64,000 bases of DNA from Cunninghamia lanceolata. Lineage: Eukaryota; Streptophyta; Pinopsida; Cupressales; Cupressaceae. The DNA lies in the NCBI GenBank assembly GCA_027924645.1, contig BSBN01000233.1:5474501-5538500 (forward strand). Reading direction: 5' to 3'. How positions within the stretch are numbered: the first letter of the stretch is position 1; every line of letters starts with the position of its first letter. The translations under genes were made by a program, and so were the position numbers. The notes under the pieces are model-generated. The model was not told the origin of the DNA. It saw nothing but the letters and a program-made list of their open reading frames with translations, and did no database searches. Positions 24,600-36,120 of the stretch are shown one piece after another.

Positions 24600-25684
24600 G
24601 TTCTTTATCTTCTTGCTTGTACTTCCTTGATGACATTCAAATGCTTTGTGTCCTTCACATCCACACTTAAAATGTAGGTTCCTCTAAATGTTCTCCTATC
24701 AAGCCCTCTTTCATTTCTTCTGTATCCTTCACTTTGATAAGAATTAGGGTTTCCTCTATGGTAGAAATTTCTATCATCTCTCTGATATGCATTGTTATCT
24801 CTGTCTTCCTTATTAAATGTGCTATCTTGTCTGCTTTTCTTTGCATATGATCTTTCTCCTCTAGAAAATGTTCCGTCTCTCTAAAATTTACCTCCTCTAC
24901 CTCTCTGTCTCTACTCATTCTTCGTATTCAAATTTTCTTCAACCTTCAGGGCAAACTGGTATGCTTCTTCCAATGTTGTCATCCTTACCAAAATTAGTTC
25001 TTGAATATTCAATCTCAGTCCATTGATGTATCTTGCCACTTTCTCCTTACTTGCTTCACTATGTCCTATCCTTGTGATCATCTTATGAAATTCTTTAGTA
25101 TACTCCTTCACAAATTACTCCTTTTGTCTCAAGTTTTGCAATCTCTTCAACAATTCCAACTCATAGTCAACAGGTATAAACTGATTCTTCAACTTTGTCA
25201 CCATCCCATCCCATTTTATGATCTTTTCCTTGCCTCTGCTGTTTCTATCCAACTGAAATTCTTTCCATGAAATAGCAGCATGTCCTTTTAATTTTGTCTT
25301 TGCAAATCTCACCTTCTCCAGATCTTCAATTTCTTCATATTTGAAGTATTCTTCTAGGTTATTTATCCAATCAATCAGCTCCTCCAAACTCAAATTGCCA
25401 TAATAGTTCAATACATCCACTCTAGATCTTTTCCCCATCTTTGAAATAACTCTCAACATCTTCACTTGATCTTATTCTTCTTCTTCTTCTAGGGTTTCTC
25501 CATTTTGGTCAATGGATTGAAATTCTTCATCATCATCACTTTCAATATTAGGTCAAAGTGTTAGTCCTCTTCTTTGATCTTCTTCAATAGCATCCAATCG
25601 AACTCGCATTGTTTTCATCATCTCCATCATCTCATCCATTATTCCGGCCATAGTACCAATAGTAGGTATTCTTCTCAATAGCAT
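24600..25684 (-). pseudogene. Element B gag
   Basis: The ATG at 25684 begins an acidic, Met-rich N-terminus with DAIEEDQRRGL; after one TAA the capsid follows (YGNLSLEELIDWINNLEEYFKY near 25405-25340, AKTKLKGHAAISWKEF, RLQNLRQKE). After a stop at 25112 come KEYTKEFHKMITRIGH and GLRLNIQELI, then an Arg/Glu-rich tail and a partial zinc knuckle KCGCEGHKAFEC near 24670-24635, in which the first Cys is not evident. The gag type agrees with chromoviruses. Frames shift near 24918. Confidence 0.85.
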
Positions 25685-25843
25685 CTCTTCCTAGGATAAA
25701 GTGTTGCTACCTCAAATTTGGTGATTGGGCTACAAGGTGACAACTACCTCACAATTGACAATCGGTTGACAACATAGGTAGTCTACCTCAGATTCAACAA
25801 TCTATTCATAGAAAAATATTACAGAATACCTTAACCTACTTCA

Positions 25844-25855
25844 CTCTGATACCGC
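25844..25855 (-). other. Element B primer-binding site
   Basis: On the minus strand the LTR end TGACTACA is followed after a few bases by GCGGTATCAGAG, one or two changes from the initiator-Met site TGGTATCAGAGC. Between here and the gag ATG at 25684 lies an untranslated leader of about 160 bp. Confidence 0.75.
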
Positions 25856-25859
25856 TTGG

Positions 25860-26411
25860 TGTAGTCATGGTTAGGAGGGTCCACAAAGTGAATAGTCTAG
25901 ACCATGCAACAAAAGTAAACACAATGGAAGCAACTCAATTTTAAAATACAAATGTAGATTCAAATGTTTAGTATATCAAGGATTAAAAATGCTTACATGC
26001 CAGCAACATATGGGCTTACAACTTAGGGCTCACAGGCCTAATTCTCTAGTTAAAATAGATGCACAAGATATGGCCTTGAGGCACCTTATAGAACAAAATC
26101 CTAAGAATGACCTTCATATTATGATTCACTATTTTCCTATGTATCTATTACATGATTATATATCATCTCTGAATCACAAGAATCCTCTACGTCAGGCAAG
26201 GAAGAAGTTACAATCCTCAATGAAGGTGTAACATGTGTACATGAATGGATCGGCCTTAAGCAACTTGTGCTCCTTTGTAAGTGAATGAAACAAGGTACAG
26301 ATCATAGGGAAGGTCGGCCATGTCCCAAACTATTTTGAATTATGTGTCATTTAGCTATACAAGTCATGGAAGTGCTCTGTAAGTCTTTTCCTTCAGCTGG
26401 TTGTCTGAGAT
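25860..26411 (-). repeat. Element B 5' LTR, truncated in the window by element D
   Basis: It starts TGTAGTCATGG and follows 6389-6940 closely (same order of AAAGTGAA, ATCAAGGATT, GTAACATGTGTACAT). Homology stops at 26411, where D's LTR starts. The missing 290 bp should follow D's right end outside the window. Confidence 0.88.
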
Positions 26412-26659
26412 TGTAAGCACAAAAATCATGCATTGCCTCCATGAGGACCCCTATGATGATTCAAATCCCTGTCACATACATGTAAGCATGAAATAAAGTC
26501 CTTTAAGTAGTAGGCTTCTTGATGACGTGTTTTCTTTTCTTGTCTTGTGTTGTTTCTTCTTTATTGATTTCCCTCTCTCCCCATTTGCGACACTTTTCAA
26601 CACTTGTCGACTTGCATTTTCTATCTTTCGACCTTGATCCTAAGCGTTGTGTCTTGTAG

Positions 26660-26977
26660 GTGAGTTTTTGCCTCTCCCTTATGTTTTTCCCCTAGTGCAC
26701 CTCCTAGAAGCCTTCTAGAGGTCTCCTAATCCATCTCCCGCTTTCAATTTTTAGTTTCATCAAACCAATCCAAATCTCCACTTGCATCAGTAGGATCTCC
26801 CTAAGTTTTTGCCTCTCCCTTATGTTTTTCCCCTAGTGCACCTCCTAGAAGCCTTCTAGAGGTCTCCTAATCCATCTCCCGCTTTCAGTTTTTAGTTTCA
26901 TCAAACCAATCCAAATCTCCACTTGCATTAGTAGGATCTCCCCCGGGAGATCCTATTGATGCAAGTGGAGATTTGGA
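26660..26977. repeat. Tandem duplication ending in a 35-bp hairpin
   Basis: A unit of about 146 bp (from GTTTTTGCCTCTCCCTTATG to TAGGATCTCCC) is present twice in tandem with almost no differences (about 26664-26805 and 26809-26941). It is directly followed by an inverted copy of its last 35 bp, so 26908-26942 and 26943-26977 form a near-perfect hairpin around CCCGGG. Confidence 0.85.
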
Positions 26978-27459
26978 TTCTTCCACATGACTAACCTATT
27001 TCTTGATGCAAAACCCTTTCTTTTCCTCTCTTCTGCCATCTCCTAGCCTATTTTTCTACATCTGACACTATCCAACTTGAATCTCCCCCAGGCGACCCTA
27101 CTGGCAAAAGGAGTGACCCTGCCATTTTTGGACCCGTGGAAAAACTCTAGTTTCTCTCTCATTTTTTCTGTGTTTTCACCCATTTTTCTTTCTGTTTGCA
27201 TGATTTTTGATGCTTGATATAGAGTTAACTATTTCATGCACCCACACATGCATAATTATCTCTATTTGATCTCAAATTAACTCTCTAATCAATCTTATGC
27301 ATTCCCTCACCTCCATTTCCTCTTCAGTGATAAGCTATCATTGCTTCATCACTCTCTAATGAGCTCAGTTCACTGGGTAATCAACCTTGTTAACTCCCCA
27401 ATCTATTCTTGTTAACTCATCAATCAAATGAGTTAACTCTTCAATCAATCCCTTCTTCT

Positions 27460-27468
27460 AAACCTATA
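27460..27468 (+). promoter_or_regulatory. TATA-like box in element D LTR
   Basis: CCTATAAATACC lies within a GC-richer context, 1.05 kb into the LTR, and is followed about 30 bp downstream by CAAGCACAAAGG, a plausible transcription start. It is the only strong TATAAATA in the LTR. Confidence 0.55.
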
Positions 27469-28907
27469 AATACCCCCCTCCCCCAAGCACAAAGGGAGGA
27501 AAATTCATTGTGCACACAACTCTTGCCAATTTTTCTCTCCAACTTAGCATTCAAATGCTCTTATAGGACGAAGGTGCCTTTTTCTTTTATTGTTCAACCA
27601 AGAAACACTATGCTACTTCAATCTAGTATGCCATTGTGCTCAATCCAAGCTCTCACTAAGCTCATACAAGCTTCATCAAAGCTTCTTTCTGCTTCTTTGA
27701 GTCATTTTGTTGTCAAGAGGATCACCTGCTACCACAAAAGGATTCGAGGTTACCTACACAAGGATTACTAAGGGTAGTGGAGTCAACAAATCTTTGTTTC
27801 TCTTAGGTTGCTTCATTGTTTTCATTGCTTTCATAGTAATTAGATAATCATATTTGCTCTTGGGAATAGTAACACATTGTTTTTTCCTTGATAGATTAGA
27901 TCTTGCATGTTAGATTAATCACTTTCATATTTCTAGATCTACATTGTTAGAAGAAGCATTTTCCCTTTTCTTAGATTAAATTACATTCAAAACATCAAAA
28001 ACCCCCAAAAAACATTGGTTAACATTGCATTGGAAAAGTCATATAGGATTGCACACATATTTCCTTTTCATAGATTAGAAGCATTTCTATTTCCAAAATA
28101 CTCTGAAAAACACCAAAAAGATGCTTTGCATATCAGTTAGTTTGCATGCATATAGAAACATTAGAATAGACAAAATTGTAAACCCTTGATTCCATCATGA
28201 GGTAATCACAGTTCAAACGATCCCAAACAAACCCTTGATTTCATCACAAGGTACAAGCAAAGTCAAAACACAAAGCCTAGGTCAACAAAACCCTAGGTCA
28301 AAACCCTAGATCTGGTTAAGGTTAGTAATCACACGACTTCCTCTCTTCTGATTCATGAATGTGCTTAGGAGTGAGAGGAGAGTGGGTGAGGGATATCCGT
28401 GATGAGATCGAGGAGATCCATCCATGACCACATCAACAAACATTTGTCTTACCACAAGGAGACCCATTGGTCCTTTTGTTATTAGAAGAAACTAGACAAT
28501 GACAGATACAACAAGAATTCTTACAACGCCTACAAAGACAAGAGGCCATCAATGAAAACAACCATTCACCCACCTAAAGGTGGAATTTAAGAAATCCAAA
28601 TAGAAGGAGAGAAACTAGTGACCCTTCAGGTCATAGGGTTATCTCAACTACAACAACAATCAAATGAAACATACAACAAAGGACACAACAACAAAGGCCA
28701 CAGTACTTGCCAACCCCTCTCTGTGAAGTCCAGCTCTCCAAAAAGCCAAACCCCCACCGTGTCTCACCTCCTCTCGACTAGCTAATTCCATGTGAGTGAG
28801 AGTGACGTGGCAGATCGCCCCATGGCAAGGAGGGAAAGTGTCCGTGTGCATGCCCAAATCTGACCCAATAGCCCTCAGGCAACTGGAGTCACGATTTTGA
28901 GCATACA

Positions 28908-29197
28908 TATTTTGGTGAACCTGACATGAAGGGCAAAGCCTTTTGGTTATGTTAATCACGTTACCATTAATTAGATCTCATTTCCATCATCATTCACATA
29001 CGACATCAGCTTCACCACATATTTTGGTGAACCCGTTGTGAAGAGCAAAGCCTCTTGGTTATGTTATTTGCATTCCCATTTCAAACATCTCAAAACAAGT
29101 TTAACAAAAACTTCACAATATTTTCACACCATTCTTCATAACCACTTTTTCCACTTTAGCTTCTATCGCTTATGCCATCATTCATTCCATTTATTCT
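28908..29197 (+). other. Element D leader with duplicated candidate primer-binding site
   Basis: CATATTTTGGTGAACC occurs at about 28906 and 29018, each followed by a shared segment (GCAAAGCCT..TTGGTTATGTTA). The TGG start and position directly after a CA end suit a primer site for a tRNA whose 3' end reads GGTTCACCA; I do not name the tRNA. The gag ATG follows at 29198. Confidence 0.6.
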
Positions 29198-31042
29198 GTG
29201 GTGTCTATGGTACCCTCGAATATGAAAGAACCTAACTTAAACAAAGGGAACATTCCCTCAAGGGAACCAGAAACTCCCTCATTTGATAGGTATGTGCCAC
29301 CACATCCTGACGCACCAATCATCAACTATTATGATTATGAGGATTCTGACTATGAGCAAGAACAAAAGGAATCTAGGCGCTCTCTATTGTTCAACAATCC
29401 ATCTTGGGAGAACAATTTGGCCATACCCAATGTGCCACATAAAGCAAGAAGGGTGAGGTCAAAAATACATCAACCAGAGCAACCTTCCACAAGTACATCA
29501 AATACTCACCTTGATGAAGAGGTTAGAAGGTTGGAAAGGCATGTAAAAGAAACCAAAGATGCTCAAGAGGCATTGAGGATTGCCTTAGAAGAAGAAAAAA
29601 AAGAAAACACTACATGTGAGGAAGCTCATCACTATGAAAATCCTAGAAATGAAGGAACCTGTAGAGCTGCAACTCCTGCAGATTTAATCGCAACTCTAGT
29701 ACAAAGAATCAAAATCCTGGAAGTAGAGCAAGCTGCTCTAGAAAGAAGACTCAAGTCTCACAAATAGGACTAGGGGGCATATCAAAATCCACCCTACCTC
29801 AATTGCTATTCATGACATGCTAGTAATGACCCCTATCTGAATGGGAGCCTTCCTATTCAGAACAATCCAATGAATCCAACAATGGGTTATCAAAACCCAC
29901 CTACAGGTTTATTATTAACAACCCCGCAATCTCAGAGTGCCTTCTTAGGAATGTATCTTGAATATTTGAAAGAGCCTCTAGACCAAAACATAAGAAATGT
30001 GCAACTACCTTAGCCATTACTAGATCTCTCGAAGTTCAAAGGAGAAGGAGATCCAAATTCACACATTAAGGCTTACACTACAACCATTAGAGAACTCCTC
30101 CTTTGGTATGGGGTTGTAACAAAATTTTTCCTGAAAATGCTTGAAGGCATCGCCTTGGATTGGTATTATCGTCTCCCAGAAGCTTTGATCCATTCATTTA
30201 GACAACTCATTAGAGAGTTTGTCATGGCATTCGACATGAACAAACTCGTGAAAACAGGGATCGGAGAATTCCTCACAATAAAACAAGAACCGAATGAATC
30301 TGTAGCACATTTCGTCACCTGATGGAGGCAATTCCTTTATTCTTCAACTAGTCCTCCAAACATGGATCATTGAGAACTATGTGATCTCTTCTTACATGCC
30401 CTTAACAAAGACATGAGAGAAGATATCCAAAAACTGCCATATAAGTCCTACGAGGAAGCATTGGAAAGTGCTTTAAGAATTGATCAAGCTGCCATAGATA
30501 GTGGTTGAAAAGTCTTTGGTTCAAATGAAAAGATAACAAAGGAAGAGACAGGAAACAATGCCTCTATTATTAAAATTTTCAAAAACAATAGGAGCGCAAC
30601 CACAGACGGGGTGACAGATCAACCCCCAATCAAAAGGATAAATGATGATTACAATGGGAGAGATTATTATCCTCCTAACGTAAATGCCATAGATCAACCT
30701 AGAAACAATGGGTACTATCCTCGGGACAACTACCAAAGCTGGAACCGCAATGGAAATGGGAACAAGAATGATGGAAGATATGAAAGACCCCCATATGAAT
30801 TCAACCAATTTTTCTCTTTTCAAAGAACCAGGTGGCATAGCACAGAATCTTGTAGAGAGTATAATAGGTTCATAGCAAGACTACCAGAAGACCAACAATA
30901 TTTGTTTATAGAAATGTTCTTAAACCCACAGGAGGTCACCCCGGATAACAAAGATACAAGACAAAATCAAGCTCCCATAGCACCCCAAAATGCAAATATG
31001 AGAATTTATCAAGATCTGTTCCCCACACACAAGGATACATAA
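29198..31042 (+). pseudogene. Element D gag
   Basis: One frame with nonsense breaks only. The N-terminal 190 residues are acidic, with a coiled-coil stretch (DEEVRRLERHVKETKDAQEA, ALEEEKKENT). The capsid part is near 30020-30330: PLLDLSKFKGEGDPNSHIKAY, ALDWYYRLPEALIHSF, REFVMAFDMNKLVKTGIGEF, IKQEPNESVAHFV. Then comes an Asn/Tyr/Arg-rich tail (NRNGNGNKNDGRYERPPYEF) without a classical knuckle, as in Tat and Athila elements. Stops at 29765, 30011, 30320 and 30506 are mostly TAG at expected Gln or Trp codons. Confidence 0.82.
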
Positions 31043-31120
31043 ATGACAAATCAAAACAAAGCAGCTTAGAGTAGTAACCTCGAAATTCCACCATAGCTAG
31101 GACAAAAAGGAGAAACTAGG

Positions 31121-32254
31121 TTGATGGGATTGGTTAAGATTATGCACAATGAAGAACAAGAGGAAGATCATGAGGAGGAAAATGAGCAAGTAGAAGCACA
31201 CGAAGGCACCATTTCAGTGGTAGAGATGATACCAACTCTGATTGGACCTTATGAGCTCATAGAAGACTTAAAGAAAATTTATGCGCACATTTCGTTCATT
31301 AACTTGCTTAGGAATTCCCCCTCACATTGTTCTGCATTGCTACAAGCAATAGGCCTAAAATATCTTGACCAAATCATGCCACTGCTTAGTGAACAAATTG
31401 ACCATGTGGACTATAATCTCAGCTCACCAAACTCAAAACTTAAAGATCCTGGGTTCTTCTTCGACTTACAATAGATGCCCTCTGATGTAAAGTTATCAAA
31501 GAAAGGAGACCCTGCACTATATCTACAAGTGTGGATCTATGACAGGTGCATCAAACAAATATTAATCGATGACTGAGCTGCAATGAATATAGTTCCTTTC
31601 TCCCTCTTAGAGAGAATGGGCTATGGACATACCAACATTACCGCTTCAAGAGACACTCTAAGCGGATACGATAATCTGAAAGCAGCCACCATAGGAAAGA
31701 TTACCCTTCTAGTGACTTTGGGACCCAAAACCATTCCAACCACTTTCTTTGTTATAGATAAGGACACGTAATATAACTTGATTCTTGGGAGGCCATGGAT
31801 ACATAAGATGAAGGTTGTGCCATCTACACTATTTCAAGAAGTCTGCTTTTTACACTTAGGGAAAGTGTATGTCACACAGGGAGATCCAGAGCCTTTCAGC
31901 ATGTTAAAGTCAAATACATCAAACAAATTCATAGGTATTCCCATAGACTATGAGATTCCTACCAACAAGTTAACCATCCCAAATCCTACACCTCAGTCGA
32001 TATGCATCAAATGGATGGAAACTCTAGAAAAGACCATAAACACTGCAAAAATTAAAACTCTAGAGAATGGGCCACTACCAAAGCAAAGGGAAATGGTTTC
32101 TAAGGATAAAATGATTGAAATCATGGAGTTGATCAAACGGGATGTACCACTCCAATTCGCATTAGAAATACTCATGATCGATGTCCAAGAGGACTACAAA
32201 CTCTTTCCTTGCATAGGGGAGAAGCCTCATAGAATGGAAGGACCAGTCTTTTAG
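31121..32254 (+). pseudogene. Element D protease region
   Basis: In the same frame as gag. After an acidic linker (EEQEEDHEEENEQVEAHEGT) comes the protease: KQILIDD.AAMNIVPFSLLERMGYG near 31555-31625, where the expected Asp-Gly-Gly/Ser triad is altered and a TGA lies inside, and then NLILGRPWIHKMKVVPSTL near 31775-31820 with KVYVTQGDPEPF, a signature common in Athila/Tat proteases. The text ends near 32554 with Pro/Ser-rich repeats (YTPLSPLSE, YEPLTPMKD). RT motifs do not follow. Confidence 0.8.
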
Positions 32255-32595
32255 ACCACCACATTAGATCTAAGAAATGTAGACCCACATGCTTTCTCAG
32301 ATGCAGAAGAAGACATGATGGAAGGTTATACACCACTATCACCACTAAGTGAATCACGTGTCCCCAAGACACCAAAAGAAATAGAATCATATGAACCTCT
32401 CACACCAATGAAGGATTCACATCAACTAGTGATACCCATGGAAGAAACACATTCTATCGATAATGAATCAACCAATGTTATAGGAATGTTACGTAGGATG
32501 TTTGTAGTATTGCAGCCACAAGAAAAACCAACCACCTCCACTCGGTTTAGTTGAATGAACTCGGTGAATGGTAAGCACCTTGGGTACAAATAGAA

Positions 32596-33222
32596 ATGGT
32601 TGAAAGACTTTCTGAAAAACATGAAGAAGAAGGTATCTTCCATAGAGAGTGGAAGATGAGAGTGATAGTTGGTATCGATGACCCTATCATTTTTGAACTA
32701 CCAAAAAGTTATGTTGGGTATGCCATGGATCTAAGACCAGAACCCAATGGGAGGACAAGTATAAGCTTTGTCCGTCCTGACAAGCAAAGGGAGCTACAAA
32801 CTCCTCTTGAGCTATTCCAATTCTTACAAAGAATCCAAGAGAGACCAGAAATAAAAGTCTACATGCAAGAACAATTCGATTTGTTGGCAGAATTACTAAA
32901 TTGCAACAGAGTCTTGTATTGGTCTCCCTCCCACCATCTTGCCTTTCAGGACCTACTGCGTCTCATAATGCCAAGAGAAGCCACTGAGTTGGAAGTGATA
33001 GATTCAAATGACAAACCTTATAGAATAGGAGAACTTGCCCTAAGAAGAGGTAGCACAAAAAACAAGAAAAGGAGACGAGAAAGAGCCTTTTTGGAAGATT
33101 GGAAAGGCCCCTACATGGTTAAAGAAGATATCAGAAATGACACTTATCTCTTGTGCACACTAGAGGGAGAGGAATTTGGTGAAACAGTCAATGCCTTTCA
33201 CCTCAGGAAATATTATGTCTAA
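32596..33222 (+). pseudogene. Element D short ORF ending in integrase C-terminal-like tail
   Basis: This 208-residue open frame is shifted against gag-protease. The first 130 residues are not recognised by me and have no RT or RNase H motif. The last 60 read KNKKRRRERAFLEDWKGPYMV and NAFHLRKYYV, the usual end of a Ty3/gypsy integrase C-terminal (GPY/F-like) domain. The simplest reading is a polyprotein that lost RT, RNase H and the integrase core and kept the final tail; the first part could be element-specific text joined by the deletion. Confidence 0.7.
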
Positions 33223-33424
33223 AAGACCAAAAAAATCATAAAACATAAAAATACAATTTTTTTTTTATAAATATCAAAAATGTCAAAACAGTTTGTTTCT
33301 TGCATTTTTGCATCATTCTGTTCATCTTGCATTACAGCTTGTGACTTGCTCTTGTACTATTTTCCCTTTAGTAAGGAGTCTAATGTTGCCCAGATATACA
33401 TTATCCTTTTAGGACCTAGAGATC
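33223..33424 (+). other. Element D 3' spacer, first part
   Basis: Non-coding AT-rich text after the pol stop, with a T run near 33257. It ends at AGATC (33420-33424), the left copy of the TSD of solo LTR H. The spacer resumes at 62081. Confidence 0.7.
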
Positions 33425-34620
33425 TGTTGATGATTATTTTTACACATTCATAACAAAAGTTAAAATTCACAAAATGAACCTAACTGTCTTGAAAGATATG
33501 AAGAAATCAATTAAGATTACTTAATCCCAAGTTTCTGTATGGTCAGGTCTTAACCTGTTGGATAATTCAGTAGGTTGATGTGAAGCTGTAATATGCAAGG
33601 GGCCTTACTTGATTTAAGGTGTTTTATGACTTACTGGACTCTAATTATGCAAATTATCACAAATATCAACATTTTTCTTCAGTCCTTTGCATAAATTTGT
33701 TACTGTATCACAAAGCTTTATATGATTTATATTAACACAAGCTTTCATTTCAAATATTATGAAAACTATCAAATATCAACTTAGTTTTTCATGTTTCCTT
33801 CAAATATCAGACAATCTCCTTTAAATTTCTGTGTTTAAGCTAAGTATTTCAAATGGTTTGGGAAAAGTTAGAGAAATCTAAATTAAACTTCATTCTGCTA
33901 CAACATCTAAATGCTCTGTTATGCACGTTGTAAGAAGTACAGTAAACCTGATAAAATCAGTAGACTAAACCTTTAAATGTGAATGCCCTGAGTATTTTCA
34001 CGAACATACATTAAAGATTGCAAGCTTTAAGAGATATTATTTCAAATACAAAGAAGAGCCAGAAGACACTCTGAATATAGACATAGGATTCCAGATTCAT
34101 TTGTATTCAAAACACATAGTCATATATGATTTACAATGTATGAATGACTCTTAGCTTCATTAATCAACTTACAAAAAACTTACAATGCTTTACAGATACA
34201 GTAAGGAAGCTAGATGTTCCACGCATTCCTTATTGCAGACATAGGTGACCTCCTCTAAACTACAATACTCCTCCTATTCAAAATGCTAAGACTAATTACA
34301 ACTTCTAGCTCTATCCTATGAATCCCTATGTGTCCATGTGTCCTACGAATTCTTGTGTAACTCATTACAGAGTAAAAGGGCTCAATATATAGCTCTGATT
34401 ATCCCCAATATGGTTCCAAAACCCTAGTCAATCAATGGTCCACCCTTCAAGTGCAACATCTGAGCAGCATACCCATACTGAGTGTACGGATGCCCTTTGG
34501 AAACCCTAACACCTCAGAATATCTTCTATCGTTTTGCCGCTTCGAAATCATAACCACCTCAAAATATCTTCTCATTGAAAGCCTTTACTCCTTTCGCTTC
34601 CTCTGTGATCCACCGCCACT
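33425..34620 (-). repeat. Solo LTR H, R-U5 side piece with TATA box
   Basis: This is the 3' half of H read on the minus strand. On that strand GAGCTATATATTGAGCCC (about 34395-34378) is a TATA-like box about 230 bp after the point where E inserted. The rest to 33425 is AT-rich and non-coding, with repeated TATCAAATAT-like words near 33650-33800. I see nothing else in it. Confidence 0.75.
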
Positions 34621-34859
34621 TGTGTTGTTACACAACACGCCCCATTTTGACTTGGCAAAACAGGAACCCAACTTTTTTGGCTTGGCTTGTGTTTTCTGCT
34701 TCTTGGCAGTCTGGTAAAAGTAAGTCATGCAGATAACCCTCTACAGGAGGATGTGGTAAGTCATCATCATGAGATCAGTTTGTCAAAGTTCTTGTTTCAT
34801 GACATTAACCTCATATTTGGAAAAAGCATTAAATTTCATGAAGGTTTGCCTTTTACATC

Positions 34860-35560
34860 ACCCTGATATTCCTTAAGATGTGAAAGTTATGAGTGGTCAA
34901 AATCCCGGTCAAACCTAATATTCACAAGGGGGGAGGATCATATTTCTTAATATCAGTCATCTTTCGAAAGATCACCCTAATCTAGTTTATCACCTGATAA
35001 ATCATTTGATTCATGGCATGCAGACGTCAAACTTAGGTGGTAGTGATACCTACCTATCAACAACATCATATATTTCGCGGGGACGATATTTCAAAACATC
35101 ACCTGATATTCTAAATATCACCCTATATTTAAAATATCCCCCGGTCTCAAAATATTACCCTAAAGAAATTATCATGATGACATTATCTGACACTGATAAC
35201 AAAAGAACATCAACATAATGATGATGTCATCATCATTTTACCTCGTGGAGGTATGTTGCATAACATCATCCTTTCACCAAAACATGACGATGATGTCGTA
35301 GTGGTTCAGCGATAGACTCAACCATTATCATGGTGACATCATCATGACATTCCAAGAAAGGTCACTTAAAGAATGCTTAGGGTCATCATCCTTTTCAAGA
35401 TATCACCTGATATTTTGAACATCACCCGATCTATATAACATGACCCGATGGTCTAAACATAACCTGATATGTTTTCCCGCCATGGTGTAGATGGTCATAT
35501 TACGAGGGACGATCATATTTAAAATATCACCTGATATTTCAAAAGATCCTCCTCCTCATC
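34860..35560 (+). repeat. Array of ATATCA/TGATAT motifs in element E U3 (5' copy)
   Basis: About nine ATATCA or TGATAT words occur in 0.7 kb, several as the palindromic pair ATATCACCTGATAT (for example 35400 and 35525), with many variants of ATCACC(C/T)GAT between. A second word family, GATGATGTCATCATCAT, lies at 35220-35350. The 3' LTR has the same array at 53990-54670 with about thirteen words. It lies just before the exon and intron of the LTR-borne ORF. Confidence 0.7.
35432..35438 (+). promoter_or_regulatory. Candidate TATA box upstream of the LTR-borne ORF
   Basis: TATATAA lies about 480 bp upstream of the intron donor, at the end of the motif array. It is kept in the 3' LTR (54538-54544). 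Weak evidence, because the LTR is AT-rich. Confidence 0.3.
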
Positions 35561-35918
35561 CTATCACACGAACATTGAATGCTCATTAATGCGGTAGGTG
35601 CTTCCCGCCAATTGTCTCTGCGATGATCACACCTAGCAAGATTCTGCATTTTTGTGCATAAAATTAACGATTAGGATTGATTCAGTCAGATTATGCCCTA
35701 ATTGACCAGATGAATAGGTTTAAAATAGATTTGCAACGTCATTATTCATTTACCTTGTAAAGAATTAAGTGTTTACAAGGAGCTGAGCGTCCAAACCCTA
35801 CTACGAGTCACCTGCAGAGGTACACATCCTGAACAAAGCGAAGAACGTGATTATGATCAATCTCAAGGGTATTCCCATAAAATCGTCAACAACATAATTC
35901 AAAGGATAAACGCGTCAG

Positions 35919-36114
35919 GTAAGTAGCGGATCCCTTCTGTTGTGTTTTATAGGCATATACAGACCTATATGATGTTACTGGTTTGAAATTGTAAGTTCTG
36001 CATAACATGATGAAGTAATGCTTGCAAACACTGCTTAGAAGTCATCAAATGTAATATATATATGCATGTATGAGATGAGGTGCACAATTGTGAGACCAGT
36101 TCCTGTCATTGCAG
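35919..36114 (+). other. Candidate intron in the 5' untranslated part of the LTR-borne ORF
   Basis: The donor TCAG/GTAAGTAG matches the plant consensus fully. The acceptor TCATTGCAG/GAATCC lies 6 bp before the ATG at 36121, with a pyrimidine-rich lead. The length is 196 bp; the same sites in the 3' LTR bound 55033-55225 (193 bp). Any ATG upstream of the donor runs into a stop, so the exon before it would be untranslated. Confidence 0.65.
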
Positions 36115-36120
36115 GAATCC

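Larger units (their letters stand above)
6389..26411 (-). mobile_element. Element B: chromovirus-type Ty3/gypsy element, minus strand, interrupted
   Basis: LTR copies start at 6389 (TGCAGTCA) and 25860 (TGTAGTCA). Between them on the minus strand lie gag, protease, a shortened RT, integrase and a terminal chromodomain. The chromodomain after integrase defines chromoviruses. B sits in A's integrase. It is itself broken by element C in the integrase (8341-22171), by insertion G (22270-23645), and its right LTR is cut at 26411 by element D, so B's far end lies beyond the window. B appears internally deleted: it lacks the RT N-terminus and the RNase H. Confidence 0.88.
26412..28907 (+). repeat. 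Element D 5' LTR (3' limit uncertain: 28907 or 29019)
   Basis: It begins TGTAAGCAC. A likely end is GCATACA at 28907, followed by TATT and TTTGGTGAACC, a possible primer site; a duplicate of this junction lies 112 bp downstream. Only 57 bp of the 3' LTR are visible, so the end cannot be fixed. A duplicated block and a hairpin are inside (26660-26977). A TATA-like AACCTATAAATACC at about 27463 is followed by CCCAAGCACAAAGGGAGG, a plausible core promoter. Long ORFs are absent. Confidence 0.8.
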
